Shown here: piece after piece, positions 8,677-17,587 of the stretch
How positions within the stretch are numbered: position 1 is the stretch's first letter
Layout of the letters: the number at the start of each line of letters is the position of its first letter
DNA from: Thermodesulfovibrionales bacterium
Lineage (GTDB): Bacteria; Nitrospirota; Thermodesulfovibrionia; Thermodesulfovibrionales; Dissulfurispiraceae
DNA length: 36,494 nucleotides
Direction: 5' to 3'
NCBI GenBank assembly: GCA_026415415.1
Contig: JAOAHE010000014.1
Coordinates: 1-36,494, forward strand
Made by a program: the position numbers and the translations under genes
Notes under the pieces: model-generated
Seen by the model: the letters and a program-made list of their open reading frames with translations, nothing else
Told to the model about the DNA's origin: nothing
Database searches by the model: none

Positions 8677-9495
8677 TTAGTTTCTTTTAGCTTTACCCTG
8701 ACCTTGGTTTGTTATATTGCCATATGTATCTAAAATTATTACATCTTCAATCTTAGAATCCTGTTGATAAGGTAAAAGTTCAATATAGTGATAAAAATCC
8801 TTCCTTTCTACGCCTATATAACTTACAACACCTACAGGTATCCCCGGTGGAAAGATACCATCAAGCCCCGAAGTTATAACAGCCTCTCCCTTTTGAACAG
8901 TCTCCTCGGGTGATATATACTTAATCAAGCAATAATTTCTACCTGTTCCTACTACTACTCCTTCATGCCGACTAAGCTGCAACCTAACAGCTACTGAAAA
9001 GTTAGGGTCTTTAAGAAGTAAAACTTCCGAAAAATTACTCCTTACCCGATAAATCTTCCCCACTAATCCTAAATCAGTTATAACAGGCATATCTTTTTTT
9101 ACGCCTTCATCACTTCCTTTGTCTATAATCAAAGTGTGCTTAAATCTATCGTATCCTTTAGCTATAGGTTTTGCCATTGTATAGAAATTCAATCCGTAAT
9201 CTCTTAAACTAAGAATTTTTTTTAACCTCTGTTTCTCCAAAATTATTTCATAAAACAGATGCCTTTCAGCTTTTAATTCTATATTTTCTTTCTTTAATCT
9301 TTCATTTTCCTCTATGACATTAAACATAAGTTTTATTTTTTCAGAGATAGAAGAACTGAGCATGCTTATTAAATCAAAGGGATACAAAAAAAACTTAAAG
9401 TTCTCTGAAACATCTTTTAGCCCTTTATAAGGAAACACAAAAATACTTAAAACAATTAAAAAAAGTAGTATTAAAAACCTCTTTTTTGTTCGCAT
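8677..9495 (-). CDS. mreC: Rod shape-determining protein MreC
   Basis: MreC is a periplasmic scaffold of the elongasome that contacts PBP2. The 272-residue protein has a short cytoplasmic basic start, a membrane helix (about 7-23), a coiled coil rich in E/K/L (about 58-95) and a C-terminal beta-barrel domain with G-S-D-E-G-V, D-L-G-L-V-G-K-I and S-G-L-D-G-I-F-P-P-G-I-P-V-G motifs typical of MreC. It lies between mreB and mreD; the 319-nt gap to mreB is unusually large. mreD follows in the same reading frame after only one stop codon. Confidence 0.95.
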   Translation of the reverse strand: MRTKKRFLILLFLIVLSIFVFPYKGLKDVSENFKFFLYPFDLISMLSSSISEKIKLMFNVIEENERLKKENIELKAERHLFYEIILEKQRLKKILSLRDYGLNFYTMAKPIAKGYDRFKHTLIIDKGSDEGVKKDMPVITDLGLVGKIYRVRSNFSEVLLLKDPNFSVAVRLQLSRHEGVVVGTGRNYCLIKYISPEETVQKGEAVITSGLDGIFPPGIPVGVVSYIGVERKDFYHYIELLPYQQDSKIEDVIILDTYGNITNQGQGKAKRN

Positions 9496-9814
9496 TTTTA
9501 TTTATTGACAATTAGGATAACTAAGAGAAAACCTATCAACAACAAATAATATGTCCTTTTAGCTAAAATAAGTTAGATAAACTTCCCTCTCAAGCACATA
9601 AAGGCATAAATGAAATTAAAGATATATTTTTCATTTTTAAAGTGCATTTTAAAAAAGAGGCGGATCAGTATTAAGATAAAGTCTAAACGCTGGAGGAGAC
9701 AACATATGGTTTTTTACCAACATCTTATACCTTTAACCTTTTTTCTATGATAAATTAAGTGATTTAATTCTAGTGGAAAGATAAAAGACATTAACTATTT
9801 ATTAAGTAAGACTA
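9496..9814. other. 319-nt non-coding gap between mreB and mreC
   Basis: No conserved gene is visible in this gap inside an otherwise compact cell-shape cluster. On the plus strand a GGAGGAG (9692-9698) precedes an ATG at 9706 that opens only a 14-codon frame ending at 9750. Near the same place a GGT/ACC hairpin flanks a T5-6 loop. A 5' leader or internal promoter for mreC-mreD-mrdA could lie here, but I cannot point to a convincing element. Confidence 0.5.
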
Positions 9815-10846
9815 TTAATTAGTGGCAAGAGCTACTCTTTTAAGCAAATCTAATCTATCCAGCATACTTCCACAACCCCTAACTACAGCTGTAAGAGGGT
9901 CATCTGGTAATACAACTGGCACCCCTGTATGTTCCTTAATTAAAATATCTAAGCCTTTTAACAAAGCACCACCACCTGCGAGAACTATTCCTCGGTCAAC
10001 AATATCAGCTCCAAGCTCAGGTGGCGTATTCTCTAAGGTAACCTTTATAGTATCAAGAATAATATTTACACTCTCCTGCAAAGCTTCTCTGATTTCTGAA
10101 TCTACTACCCTTATAGCCTTTGGGATACCAGAGATAAGATCTCGCCCTTTGACTTCCATAGAGGCTCCATTATTTACAGGATAAGCTGAGCCAATCTCTA
10201 TTTTGATCTTCTCTGCAGTTCTTTCGCCTATCATTAAGTTATATTTCCTTTTAATATAAGCCATTATAGCTTCATCCATCTTATCCCCCCCTACCCTAAC
10301 TGCCTTACTATATACAATACCATCTATAGATATAACAGCCACATCTGTCGTGCCACCACCTATATCTACTATCATATTTCCAGAAGGTTCACCTACGGGT
10401 AAACCAACACCTAATGCCGCGGCCATAGGTTCCTCAATAAGATATACCTCTCTGGCTCCAGATGCAGTAGCTGCATCCTTTACAGCCCTTTGTTCAACTT
10501 GAGTAATCCCAGAAGGAACCCCAATGATAACCCGTGGTGAGACAAAACTGCGTCTGTTGTGTGCTTTCTTTATGAAATATTTAAGCATCTCCTCGGTTGC
10601 ATCAAAATCTGCAATTACCCCGTCCTTCATAGGCCTAATACTGATAATATTAGAAGGAGTTTTACCTAACATCTCTTTTGCCTCAATCCCTACAGCTACT
10701 GGTTTTTTATTGTCTTTACGGATAACCACTACTGAAGGTTCATTACAGATGATGCCTTTTCCTTTTACATAAACAAGAGTATTAGCAGTACCAAGATCTA
10801 TAGCAAGATCATTAGAAAAAGTTCCTAATAATTTATGAATAAACAC
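9815..10846 (-). CDS. mreB: Rod shape-determining protein MreB (actin-like)
   Basis: MreB is the ATP-dependent actin homologue that orients lateral wall synthesis. The 343-residue length is normal. It shows the phosphate-1 motif [10 protein letters not shown] (about 17-26), IIGVPSG near 110, the phosphate-2 motif [11 protein letters not shown] (about 164-174), [13 protein letters not shown] near 205 and the adenosine motif VLAGGGALL near 290. The start is GTG at 10846, well supported by GGAGG five nt upstream. It is the first gene of the minus-strand cell-shape cluster. Confidence 0.98.
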   Translation of the reverse strand: MFIHKLLGTFSNDLAIDLGTANTLVYVKGKGIICNEPSVVVIRKDNKKPVAVGIEAKEMLGKTPSNIISIRPMKDGVIADFDATEEMLKYFIKKAHNRRSFVSPRVIIGVPSGITQVEQRAVKDAATASGAREVYLIEEPMAAALGVGLPVGEPSGNMIVDIGGGTTDVAVISIDGIVYSKAVRVGGDKMDEAIMAYIKRKYNLMIGERTAEKIKIEIGSAYPVNNGASMEVKGRDLISGIPKAIRVVDSEIREALQESVNIILDTIKVTLENTPPELGADIVDRGIVLAGGGALLKGLDILIKEHTGVPVVLPDDPLTAVVRGCGSMLDRLDLLKRVALATN

Positions 10847-11047
10847 TTTATCCTCCGTTTCATAAGTTGGGTGTTTAGTTATAGTAATTTTAAAGTAAAA
10901 ATTTTGATAGAGAAAACAGCTTTTAAATAGATTATCAAAGGGATATGCTTTTTTTCAAGAAAGCAAAGATACTACCTAAAACCCTTAGGTTATATATGAA
11001 TTAACTTAATTTAGCTAAATTTTTAAATTGAAATTCAAAATAATTAT

Positions 11048-12286
11048 TTACTTATGGCATTTATCACAATCAGAGGATGAAAAGGCACTTTTGCCATCAT
11101 GGCATTTTCCACAATATTTTCCTTTATACATCTCGTCCATTGTCATTCTTTTTGAAAATTTCTTCATTTGCCATATTTTATCATGGCAGTCGTTACAAGA
11201 AAAAGCTGAGGTGTGGAAATCATGGCTAAACTCAACCTGTCCAATACCCTTTGGTTTATACACTATAGAAGTTTTAGGAGCAGGTATCTCATCATGACAA
11301 TTTTTACAAGATGACCATGAAAAGGCTTTTTTACCATTATGGCAATCAAAGCATAACCTCCCTTTTATGTGATCATCATAAGTGAACTTAGTAGAACCTT
11401 TTTTCATTTGGAAAAGTTTATTATGGCAGTCCTTACAGGAAACAAGAGAGGCATGGGTATCATGACTAAATTTAACAGCTGAAGCACCTCTTCCAAATAA
11501 TATAGGAGTCTTAGGTATCATGCTTTCTTCTGTTAAATGGCAAGCTTTGCAGTTTTCATTAGCTGGTGCCTTAGAAGGACTAATTTTATCATGACAATCA
11601 AAGCAGGTTTGCATTTTAGTTTTATTAACTGGCTGACCACCATGTACCACCCCTAAATGACAATCCACACAATTTATTCCCTTTTCTTGATGCTTTGAAT
11701 GTTTTGGATCAATTGAGGCGCCTTGCCTTAATCCTTCAGTTAATATATCAGTCAACCCTTTTGAATGTCTAAACTCTGGATTCTTTACATTATCTACCAT
11801 ACGCATTGTAAATACAATCTTCATTAACCTTTCTTTTCTAATTTTTTGATTATAAGAGTCAGAATGACAAAATAGGCATGTCTCACTTGGTACTAACTTA
11901 GCAGCATACTTGGTGTCCTCAGTTGATCTTCTTAAAATCTCAAGCTTATATTCAGGCGTCTTAAAAAACTCTCCATACACATCCCGTAGCCCACCCATTT
12001 TTGCCTTCATATAACCAAAAAAGCCTATCTTCCCATGACAATCAAGACATTCAACACCAGCTTTTGCATGAGCTGTCATCTGCCATGTATAAACCTCCCC
12101 TAATAACCCAGCACGATTTTCAGGATGGCAATTTTTGCAAAACTTAGGTGAACTGGTATAATGTAATGCCTCTACACTTATAAAAGTATATATAGCTATT
12201 AATACAAATATAATAAAGATCGTTAATTTAAGATTGTTTTTAACAAAATTTTTAATTTTTTGTTGAATCTTTATAAGCTTTCCCAT
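11048..12286 (-). CDS. Membrane-anchored 12-heme c-type cytochrome (NapC/NirT-like head plus two triheme modules)
   Basis: The 412-residue protein has one N-terminal membrane helix (about 20-38) and twelve CxxCH heme motifs starting at C50, C80, C137, C206, C228, C246, C284, C312, C327, C364, C392 and C407. The helix plus first four motifs resembles the NapC/NirT/NrfH tetraheme quinol dehydrogenases. The C-terminal part is a tandem duplication of a triheme module resembling c7-type cytochromes. V-x-F-S-H-D-x-H starts at residues 271 and 351, and the three heme motifs repeat with an exact 80-residue period. It probably moves electrons from the quinone pool through the periplasm to an unidentified partner. 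No catalytic reductase subunit is adjacent; it stands alone between mreB and cmk. Confidence 0.88.
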   Translation of the reverse strand: MGKLIKIQQKIKNFVKNNLKLTIFIIFVLIAIYTFISVEALHYTSSPKFCKNCHPENRAGLLGEVYTWQMTAHAKAGVECLDCHGKIGFFGYMKAKMGGLRDVYGEFFKTPEYKLEILRRSTEDTKYAAKLVPSETCLFCHSDSYNQKIRKERLMKIVFTMRMVDNVKNPEFRHSKGLTDILTEGLRQGASIDPKHSKHQEKGINCVDCHLGVVHGGQPVNKTKMQTCFDCHDKISPSKAPANENCKACHLTEESMIPKTPILFGRGASAVKFSHDTHASLVSCKDCHNKLFQMKKGSTKFTYDDHIKGRLCFDCHNGKKAFSWSSCKNCHDEIPAPKTSIVYKPKGIGQVEFSHDFHTSAFSCNDCHDKIWQMKKFSKRMTMDEMYKGKYCGKCHDGKSAFSSSDCDKCHK

Positions 12287-12591
12287 TTTAATACGATCCT
12301 TGTTAGTTATTCATAGAGATTTTTAAGAAAAAAGCCTAATATCAATTAATTTATAACTCGCTACTGCTAACTCTTATGAAAGATTATCAAAGAATTTTTT
12401 TTCTATATGTTTAGAAAAGAATGATTTTTAAAATTTATTCATTAATAAAATTCATATTTTTCACTTATATTTAACTGTTATTTATATGAAAATTTTAATA
12501 TTGTCTTTTAAAAGTAAGAAATTATACAATAGTTATAAAAAATTAGCAATAATTTTATTTATGGAAACTTGTTAGTTTACAAGGTAAAAGT
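12287..12591. other. AT-rich divergent intergenic region, no gene seen
   Basis: This gap separates the divergent 12-heme cytochrome gene and cmk and must carry promoters for both, but none stands out. A short CTTGT/ACAAG hairpin (12568-12583) lies just before the AAGGT ribosome-binding site of cmk. No coding frame of note is present. Confidence 0.5.
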
Positions 12592-13320
12592 TTGAAAAAA
12601 GTAATAGCTATAGATGGTCCATCAGGGGCAGGGAAAAGTACTGTTTCTAAGATGCTTGCCAATAAATTGGGATTTCAATACCTTGATACAGGAGCCCTTT
12701 ATAGAACGGTTGCTCTTTACCTCAAAGAAAATGGCCTTAACGAAAAAAGTTCTGATGAGGAAATTTATTCAGCTCTAAATCATATAATAATTTCCATCTC
12801 AAATGGGAAAATCAATATAGTTGATCAAAAAGGTTTTCCACTCCCATACCTAATAGATGGTATTTCTGAAAAAATTAGAACTACAGAAATTGGACACTAT
12901 GCATCTTTTTTTTCAAGCAAAAAAGTAGTAAGAGATTTTCTTTTAAATGTTCAGCGCGAAAGTGCTCTTTTAAATAACATTGTAGCAGAAGGCAGAGATA
13001 TGACAACCGTTGTTTTCCCTAATGCATGGCTAAAACTGTATTTAGATGCAACGGAGAACGAAAGGGCAACAAGAAGATACAAACAGCTAAGATCCTTAGG
13101 GATTAATGTTACAATGGCGGAAGCCATACAGGATGTCAGAGACAGAGACTTAAGAGATAGCAAAAGAGAGATAGCACCTCTAAAAAAAGCAGAAGATGCT
13201 ATATATATAGATACTACCGAAAGAAATCCAGAAGATATCATAGAGCAAATAATGAAAATTATTGATAATAAAGAGAAATCTTTATTGCCTTCGGGTGAGC
13301 CATTAAAAAGTGAAGTTTAG
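12592..13320 (+). CDS. cmk: Cytidylate kinase
   Basis: Cmk phosphorylates CMP and dCMP with ATP. The 242-residue protein opens with IAIDGPSGAGKSTVSKMLA, the P-loop diagnostic of the family, followed by Y-L-D-T-G-A-L-Y-R (about 30-38). The lid/substrate segment includes G-R-D-M-T-T-V-V-F-P and R-D-x-R-D-x-x-R, and D-x-T near the C-terminus is present. The start is TTG at 12592 after AAGGT. A hydrophilic tail of about 15 residues extends past the usual end. It heads the cmk-ispH-rpsA-sppA-ihfB cluster, and cmk-rpsA-ihfB neighbours are also known from E. coli. Confidence 0.96.
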   Translation: MKKVIAIDGPSGAGKSTVSKMLANKLGFQYLDTGALYRTVALYLKENGLNEKSSDEEIYSALNHIIISISNGKINIVDQKGFPLPYLIDGISEKIRTTEIGHYASFFSSKKVVRDFLLNVQRESALLNNIVAEGRDMTTVVFPNAWLKLYLDATENERATRRYKQLRSLGINVTMAEAIQDVRDRDLRDSKREIAPLKKAEDAIYIDTTERNPEDIIEQIMKIIDNKEKSLLPSGEPLKSEV

Positions 13321-13503
13321 TTAAAGTAATTCCTATAAGCTTGTTTCACTTTATCAAATAAAATTTCTTTTTAATTATATTTTTTTATTTATCTATAAAA
13401 AAAACAAACTACTAACCTAAATTGCAATAGAGCAGAATAATGCTTATAATTAGACTTATAACTTAAAATTAAAGTTTAAATTTGATAATACTTTATAATT
13501 AAA

Positions 13504-14367
13504 ATGACAAACCTTAAGATCATAAAAGCTAAAAGAGCAGGCTTTTGCTTTGGGGTAAAAAGAGCTGTAGAGTTAGCCTTTAAATCAGCCAAAAAAAGTA
13601 AAGGAGTATATACCTTAGGACCCTTAATTCACAACCCCCAAGTAATAGAAAAATTAAGTTCTGAAGGTGTTCATCCTACAGAAAATATAGATGATAAAAA
13701 CATAAATACCCTTATAATAAGGACGCATGGCATACCACTTCAGTTACACGAGATGCTTAAAAAGAAAAGCTTTACCATTATAGATGCAACATGCCCTTTT
13801 GTAAAAAAAGCACAACAATATGCTAAACTTTTATCTTCAGAGGGCTATCAAGTTATAATTTTTGGAGATGAAAAACATCCCGAGGTAATAGGTTTAATCA
13901 GTTATTCTGGAGATGATACTATTGTATTGAACTCAAACTCTAATATCATAAAACTAAAAAAGAAGAGAGTTGGGGTAATAGTTCAAACAACACAGCCAGC
14001 TAATCTCTTCAGAGAATTTATCAGTAAATTAGTTAAAGATGTTAAAGAACTGAAAGTTTTCAATACCATTTGCAACTCAACAGCTCTAAGACTAAATGAA
14101 ACAAAAAACATAGCCCAAAAGGTAGATTTGATGATTGTAGCTGGAGGTAAAAATAGTGCAAATACCACTCAACTTGCAACTTTTTGTAGGTTATCAGTAC
14201 CAACTTATCATGTTGAGACTGCTGAGGAAATCCAAAACGATTGGTTTAAACAGGTATCAACCGTTGGTATCACTGCGGGGGCTTCTACACCAGAGTGGAT
14301 AATCAATGAAATAGAAGAAAGAATTAGATATATAGGAGGAAATGGAGATAATGGATACCCACGTTAA
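13504..14367 (+). CDS. ispH: 4-hydroxy-3-methylbut-2-enyl diphosphate reductase
   Basis: IspH is the [4Fe-4S] enzyme that ends the MEP isoprenoid pathway, reducing HMBPP to IPP and DMAPP. The 287-residue length is usual. The three iron-sulfur cysteines are C15 (AGFCFGVKRAV), C97 (DATCPFV) and C190 (NTICNST). The conserved histidines lie in L-I-H-N, T-H-G and K-H-P-E-V. The T-A-G-A-S-T-P-E-W motif near the C-terminus completes the signature. It follows cmk after 183 AT-rich nt with no visible gene, and its end overlaps the rpsA start region. No fusion to the S1 protein is present, unlike some Firmicutes. Confidence 0.97.
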   Translation: MTNLKIIKAKRAGFCFGVKRAVELAFKSAKKSKGVYTLGPLIHNPQVIEKLSSEGVHPTENIDDKNINTLIIRTHGIPLQLHEMLKKKSFTIIDATCPFVKKAQQYAKLLSSEGYQVIIFGDEKHPEVIGLISYSGDDTIVLNSNSNIIKLKKKRVGVIVQTTQPANLFREFISKLVKDVKELKVFNTICNSTALRLNETKNIAQKVDLMIVAGGKNSANTTQLATFCRLSVPTYHVETAEEIQNDWFKQVSTVGITAGASTPEWIINEIEERIRYIGGNGDNGYPR

Positions 14368-15952
14368 GGTGGATGAAACTAAGGATATTGAAAGTCTTTA
14401 CAATGAATCCCTTTTAAAAATAGAGAGAGGGAAAATAACCAAAGGAAAAGTGATAGCCATAAAAAACGATGGTGTAGTAATTGATATTGGTTATAAATCA
14501 GAGGGTTTTGTAGCAAGTAATGAGTTCACAGAAGAAGAAATATCAAATCTAAAAGAAGGTGACGATATAGAAGTTTTCATTGAAAGAATAGATGATGAAG
14601 AAGGAATTGTAATATCAAGACAAAAAGCAGCCAGAATTAGAGCATGGGAAAGGCTAAAAAATGCTTTTGAAAATAATATGCAAGTTGAAGGAACGGTAGT
14701 AGATAAGACCAAAGGAGGGCTTTTTGTCAATGTATTCGGAATAAAAGCTTTCCTCCCAGCGTCTCAAATTGATACTAAAATAGTTAGAAATTTTGATGCT
14801 TATATTGGTCAAAAAATCCCACTTATAATCCTCAAATTAAATCCTCCAAAAGGGATATTAGGAAATCTAACATCTGAGACATCCTTAGTTGTATCACGTA
14901 GACAGGTAATTGAAGAAGAAAAACAGAAAAGAAAAGAAGAAACTTTTAAGCTCTTACAGGAAGGTGCAATCATTAAAGGCACTGTAAAGAATATCACTGA
15001 TTATGGTGTATTTGTTGATATAGGCGGCATTGATGCCCTTTTACATATATCAGATATCTCTTGGAGAAAGGTAAATCACCCATCAGAATTTTTCTCTATA
15101 GGTGAGGAAAAAGAGTTTGTAGTTTTAAAATTTGATAAAGAGACTGAGAAAGTAACTTTAGGCTATAAACAAAAAACCTCTGATCCTTGGCTTACAGTTG
15201 AGGAAAAATATAAGCCTGGAATGATCGTTAAAGGTAAAGTAGTAAACATAACTGATTATGGTTTTTTTGTAGAAGTTGAAGAAGGACTCGAAGGGTTAGT
15301 GCATATCTCTGAGCTTGACTGGGTTTCCAAACCAAAACATCCTTCAAAATACGTATCTATAGGTAGTGAGATTGAAGTAGCTATTATCAATGTAAAAAAA
15401 GATGAGAGGCGGCTATCTCTTAGTTTAAAGCAACTTAAGCCAAAGCCTTGGCAATTAGTAGCAGAAAAATATAAACCTGGAGATAAAGTTACAGGTAAAG
15501 TCAAGACATTAACAGACTTTGGTGCATTTATAAGATTGCCAGAAGGGGTAGACGGCTTAGTTCATATATCAGATATCTCATGGACAAAACACATAACGCA
15601 TCCTTCAGAGGTTTTAAAAAGAAATCAAAAAGTAGAGGCTAAGGTATTAAATATAGACCCAGATAAAGAAAGAATGGCTTTAGGTATTAAACAACTTCAG
15701 CCGGACCCTTGGGTTAACGAAATCCCTGAGAAGTTTAAGCTGGGTGAAGAATTTACTGCAAAAATCCTTAAAAAGACAGATTTTGGTTTATTCGTAGAGT
15801 TACCTGGAAATGTAGAAGGACTGGTCTATTCATCAGAGATTGACAACTCAAAAGAAATTGTAGAAGGTGGCGAGATACAGGTTAGAATTATTAAAGTAAA
15901 CTTAGAAGATAGAAAAATAGGACTTAGTATGAAAAATATCAAAAAGGCTTAG
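14351..15952 (+). CDS. rpsA: Small ribosomal subunit protein bS1 (six S1 domains)
   Basis: S1 binds mRNA and helps load it on the 30S subunit. The 533-residue protein carries six S1/OB modules, the same number as E. coli S1. They start near residues 27, 112, 195, 280, 367 and 455. The central four show the strong G-x-V-x-x-x-T-D-Y/F-G-x-F-V pattern and H-I-S-E/D-L/I motif. Two ATGs compete: 14342 lies only 2 nt after AGGAGG (14334-14339), while 14351 has a more workable 11-nt gap and is preferred. The gene overlaps the end of ispH by 17 nt, suggesting coupled expression. Confidence 0.96.
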   Translation: MDTHVKVDETKDIESLYNESLLKIERGKITKGKVIAIKNDGVVIDIGYKSEGFVASNEFTEEEISNLKEGDDIEVFIERIDDEEGIVISRQKAARIRAWERLKNAFENNMQVEGTVVDKTKGGLFVNVFGIKAFLPASQIDTKIVRNFDAYIGQKIPLIILKLNPPKGILGNLTSETSLVVSRRQVIEEEKQKRKEETFKLLQEGAIIKGTVKNITDYGVFVDIGGIDALLHISDISWRKVNHPSEFFSIGEEKEFVVLKFDKETEKVTLGYKQKTSDPWLTVEEKYKPGMIVKGKVVNITDYGFFVEVEEGLEGLVHISELDWVSKPKHPSKYVSIGSEIEVAIINVKKDERRLSLSLKQLKPKPWQLVAEKYKPGDKVTGKVKTLTDFGAFIRLPEGVDGLVHISDISWTKHITHPSEVLKRNQKVEAKVLNIDPDKERMALGIKQLQPDPWVNEIPEKFKLGEEFTAKILKKTDFGLFVELPGNVEGLVYSSEIDNSKEIVEGGEIQVRIIKVNLEDRKIGLSMKNIKKA

Positions 15953-15954
15953 AA

Positions 15955-16824
15955 ATGAAAAAAACTACCCTTTTTTTTGTCATCTTCTTTACCTCTCTTA
16001 TCATTATTAGTGCTATATTTACAGCATTTTTAAAAGAAATGCCAAAAGACAATAAAATAGCCTTAGTAAAAGTTGAAGGAGCTATAATTGACGCCAAACC
16101 TATAGTTGAAGAAATAAAAGGGTATGTAAAAGATAGATCTATAAAAGCAATACTATTAAGAATAAATAGCCCAGGTGGAGGAGTAACTCCATCACAGGAG
16201 ATTTTTGCTGAGGTCAAAAGAGCTGCTTCAGTGAAAAACGTGGTAGTTTCCATGGGAGCCATAGCAGCATCTGGAGGATACTATATAGCAGCACCAGCTA
16301 CAAAAATAATAGCAAACCCAGGGACAATAACAGGCTCTATAGGGGTAATTATAGAAATACCAAACTTAAAAGAACTGATGGATAAAATAGGGATCAAAAC
16401 CGAAGTTATTAAAAGTGGAAAACATAAGGATATGGCTTCTGTCTTTAGAGGCATAGGTAAAGATGAAAGGGAGATATTACAGAGCCTAATAAACGACGTT
16501 CATGAGCAGTTTATTCATGATGTTGTTGAAAGTCGAAAAATCCCAAAAGAAAACATCTATAAAATAGCAGATGCAAAAGTCTTCTCAGGCCGCCAAGCTT
16601 TAGCAATAGGATTAGTAGATGAGTTAGGTGACTTACAGCATGCAATAAAGGTTGCTGCAAGTCTCTCAGGCATAGAGGGTGAACCAGAAATAGTTACAAA
16701 GAAGAAAAAACCCCCTTTACTTGAGTTACTGGAAGGAGAGTCAAATCTAACCGACTTCTTGCAAAGGTTACTTCCTCCCTTAGAACTCAAATATAAGTTT
16801 GTACCTGATGGAGGGATTCAGTAA
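15955..16824 (+). CDS. sppA: Signal peptide peptidase SppA, short form
   Basis: This S49-family membrane serine protease degrades cleaved signal peptides. The 289-residue protein is the short, single-domain form. It has a membrane helix at about 7-24 and R-I-N-S-P-G-G-G-V near 69-77. The Ser-Lys dyad is probably S106 (GAIAASGGYYIA) and K158 (SGKHKDM), spaced 52 residues as in the Bacillus enzyme. G-T-I-T-G-S-I-G-V near 123-131 is also typical. It starts 2 nt after the rpsA stop, and its stop overlaps the ihfB start in TAATG. Confidence 0.95.
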   Translation: MKKTTLFFVIFFTSLIIISAIFTAFLKEMPKDNKIALVKVEGAIIDAKPIVEEIKGYVKDRSIKAILLRINSPGGGVTPSQEIFAEVKRAASVKNVVVSMGAIAASGGYYIAAPATKIIANPGTITGSIGVIIEIPNLKELMDKIGIKTEVIKSGKHKDMASVFRGIGKDEREILQSLINDVHEQFIHDVVESRKIPKENIYKIADAKVFSGRQALAIGLVDELGDLQHAIKVAASLSGIEGEPEIVTKKKKPPLLELLEGESNLTDFLQRLLPPLELKYKFVPDGGIQ

Positions 16825-17111
16825 TGACAAAATCAATCCTTGCAGACAAAATCGCTGAAAAGATGAAAGATTTAACAAAAAAGCAGATAACCATTATTAT
16901 TGATAACGTATTCAACAGTATGAAAGAAGCCTTAAATAAAGGTGAAAAGATCGAGATAAGAGGATTTGGTATTTTCAAAGCTAAACAAAGAAAATCAAAA
17001 TTAGCAAGAAATCCCAAAACAGGGCAAATTGTCCAAGTCTCAGACAGAAGAGCCATTCATTTCAAAGTAGGCAAAGAGCTTCATAAAGCCTTAAATGAGA
17101 TTAAGGATTAA
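16824..17111 (+). CDS. ihfB: HU/IHF family DNA-binding protein, IHF beta-like
   Basis: This 95-residue nucleoid protein bends DNA. The N-terminal helices begin MTKSxLADKIA. The E-I-R-G-F-G-I-F segment and the DNA-binding beta arm with A-R-N-P-K-T-G (about 61-67) follow. The terminal H-F-K-V-G-K-E-L resembles IHF beta rather than HU. The position after rpsA and sppA matches the ihfB place in other bacteria. It is coupled to sppA by a one-base overlap. An HU-type homodimer cannot be excluded because no second subunit is in the window. Confidence 0.9.
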   Translation: MTKSILADKIAEKMKDLTKKQITIIIDNVFNSMKEALNKGEKIEIRGFGIFKAKQRKSKLARNPKTGQIVQVSDRRAIHFKVGKELHKALNEIKD

Positions 17112-17137
17112 ACTCTTATGTTTTACTAACTCGTTTA

Positions 17138-17587
17138 ATGAATAGAAGGAGTTTTCTAAAAAGAGTTATTAAATCATTTTTCACTCTAATTACTTTTTGC
17201 ATTTCAATATTTGTGATCTATCTTTATCCACCAAAAATTAAAGAGAAAAAAACTTTTCACATTTTTCTGTCAGACGAAGAAAATTTACATAAAATGGGAA
17301 TCAAAAAATACAATTATTCTTTCAGCATCTCTAATAAAATCATAAATAGTTTCGTTTTTCTAAAAAAGACAGAAGATGAGATTGTAGTTTTCTCACCATA
17401 TTGCACACATCTTGGGTGCTTGATTAAGTGGAACAGTATAAGCAATGAATTTATCTGCTCCTGTCACGGAGGCAAATTTGATAAAGATGGCAAAGTAATA
17501 GCAGGACCTCCACCTACACCTCTTGAGAGACTACCCTATCAAATTAAAAACGGTAAAATCTACATTGAGATTAAAACCTATGAGTAA
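17138..17587 (+). CDS. Rieske [2Fe-2S] protein of a cytochrome b6f/bc-type complex
   Basis: The 149-residue iron-sulfur subunit passes electrons from quinol out of the cytochrome b subunit. The N-terminus has a twin-arginine start (N-R-R-S-F-L-K-R) followed by one hydrophobic helix (about 14-30), as in Tat-exported, membrane-anchored Rieske proteins. The cluster ligands are in C-T-H-L-G-C and C-S-C-H-G-G-K-F-D, with the disulphide pair retained, followed by G-P-P-P-x-P-L. It overlaps the next gene's start by 8 nt, forming a three-gene unit with the two cytochrome b parts. The start is the ATG at 17138. Confidence 0.93.
   Translation: MNRRSFLKRVIKSFFTLITFCISIFVIYLYPPKIKEKKTFHIFLSDEENLHKMGIKKYNYSFSISNKIINSFVFLKKTEDEIVVFSPYCTHLGCLIKWNSISNEFICSCHGGKFDKDGKVIAGPPPTPLERLPYQIKNGKIYIEIKTYE

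Noticed and set aside
9706-9750. 14-codon frame behind GGAGGAG in the mreB-mreC gap
   Set aside because: Too short, no gene follows on the plus strand and no regulatory residue pattern is evident; kept only as a low-interest note.
17523-17579. Upstream ATG start for the cytochrome b6-like gene
   Set aside because: It would overlap the Rieske gene by 65 nt and add 19 residues absent from the family; starting at 17580 places the histidines and Cys35 at b6 positions.
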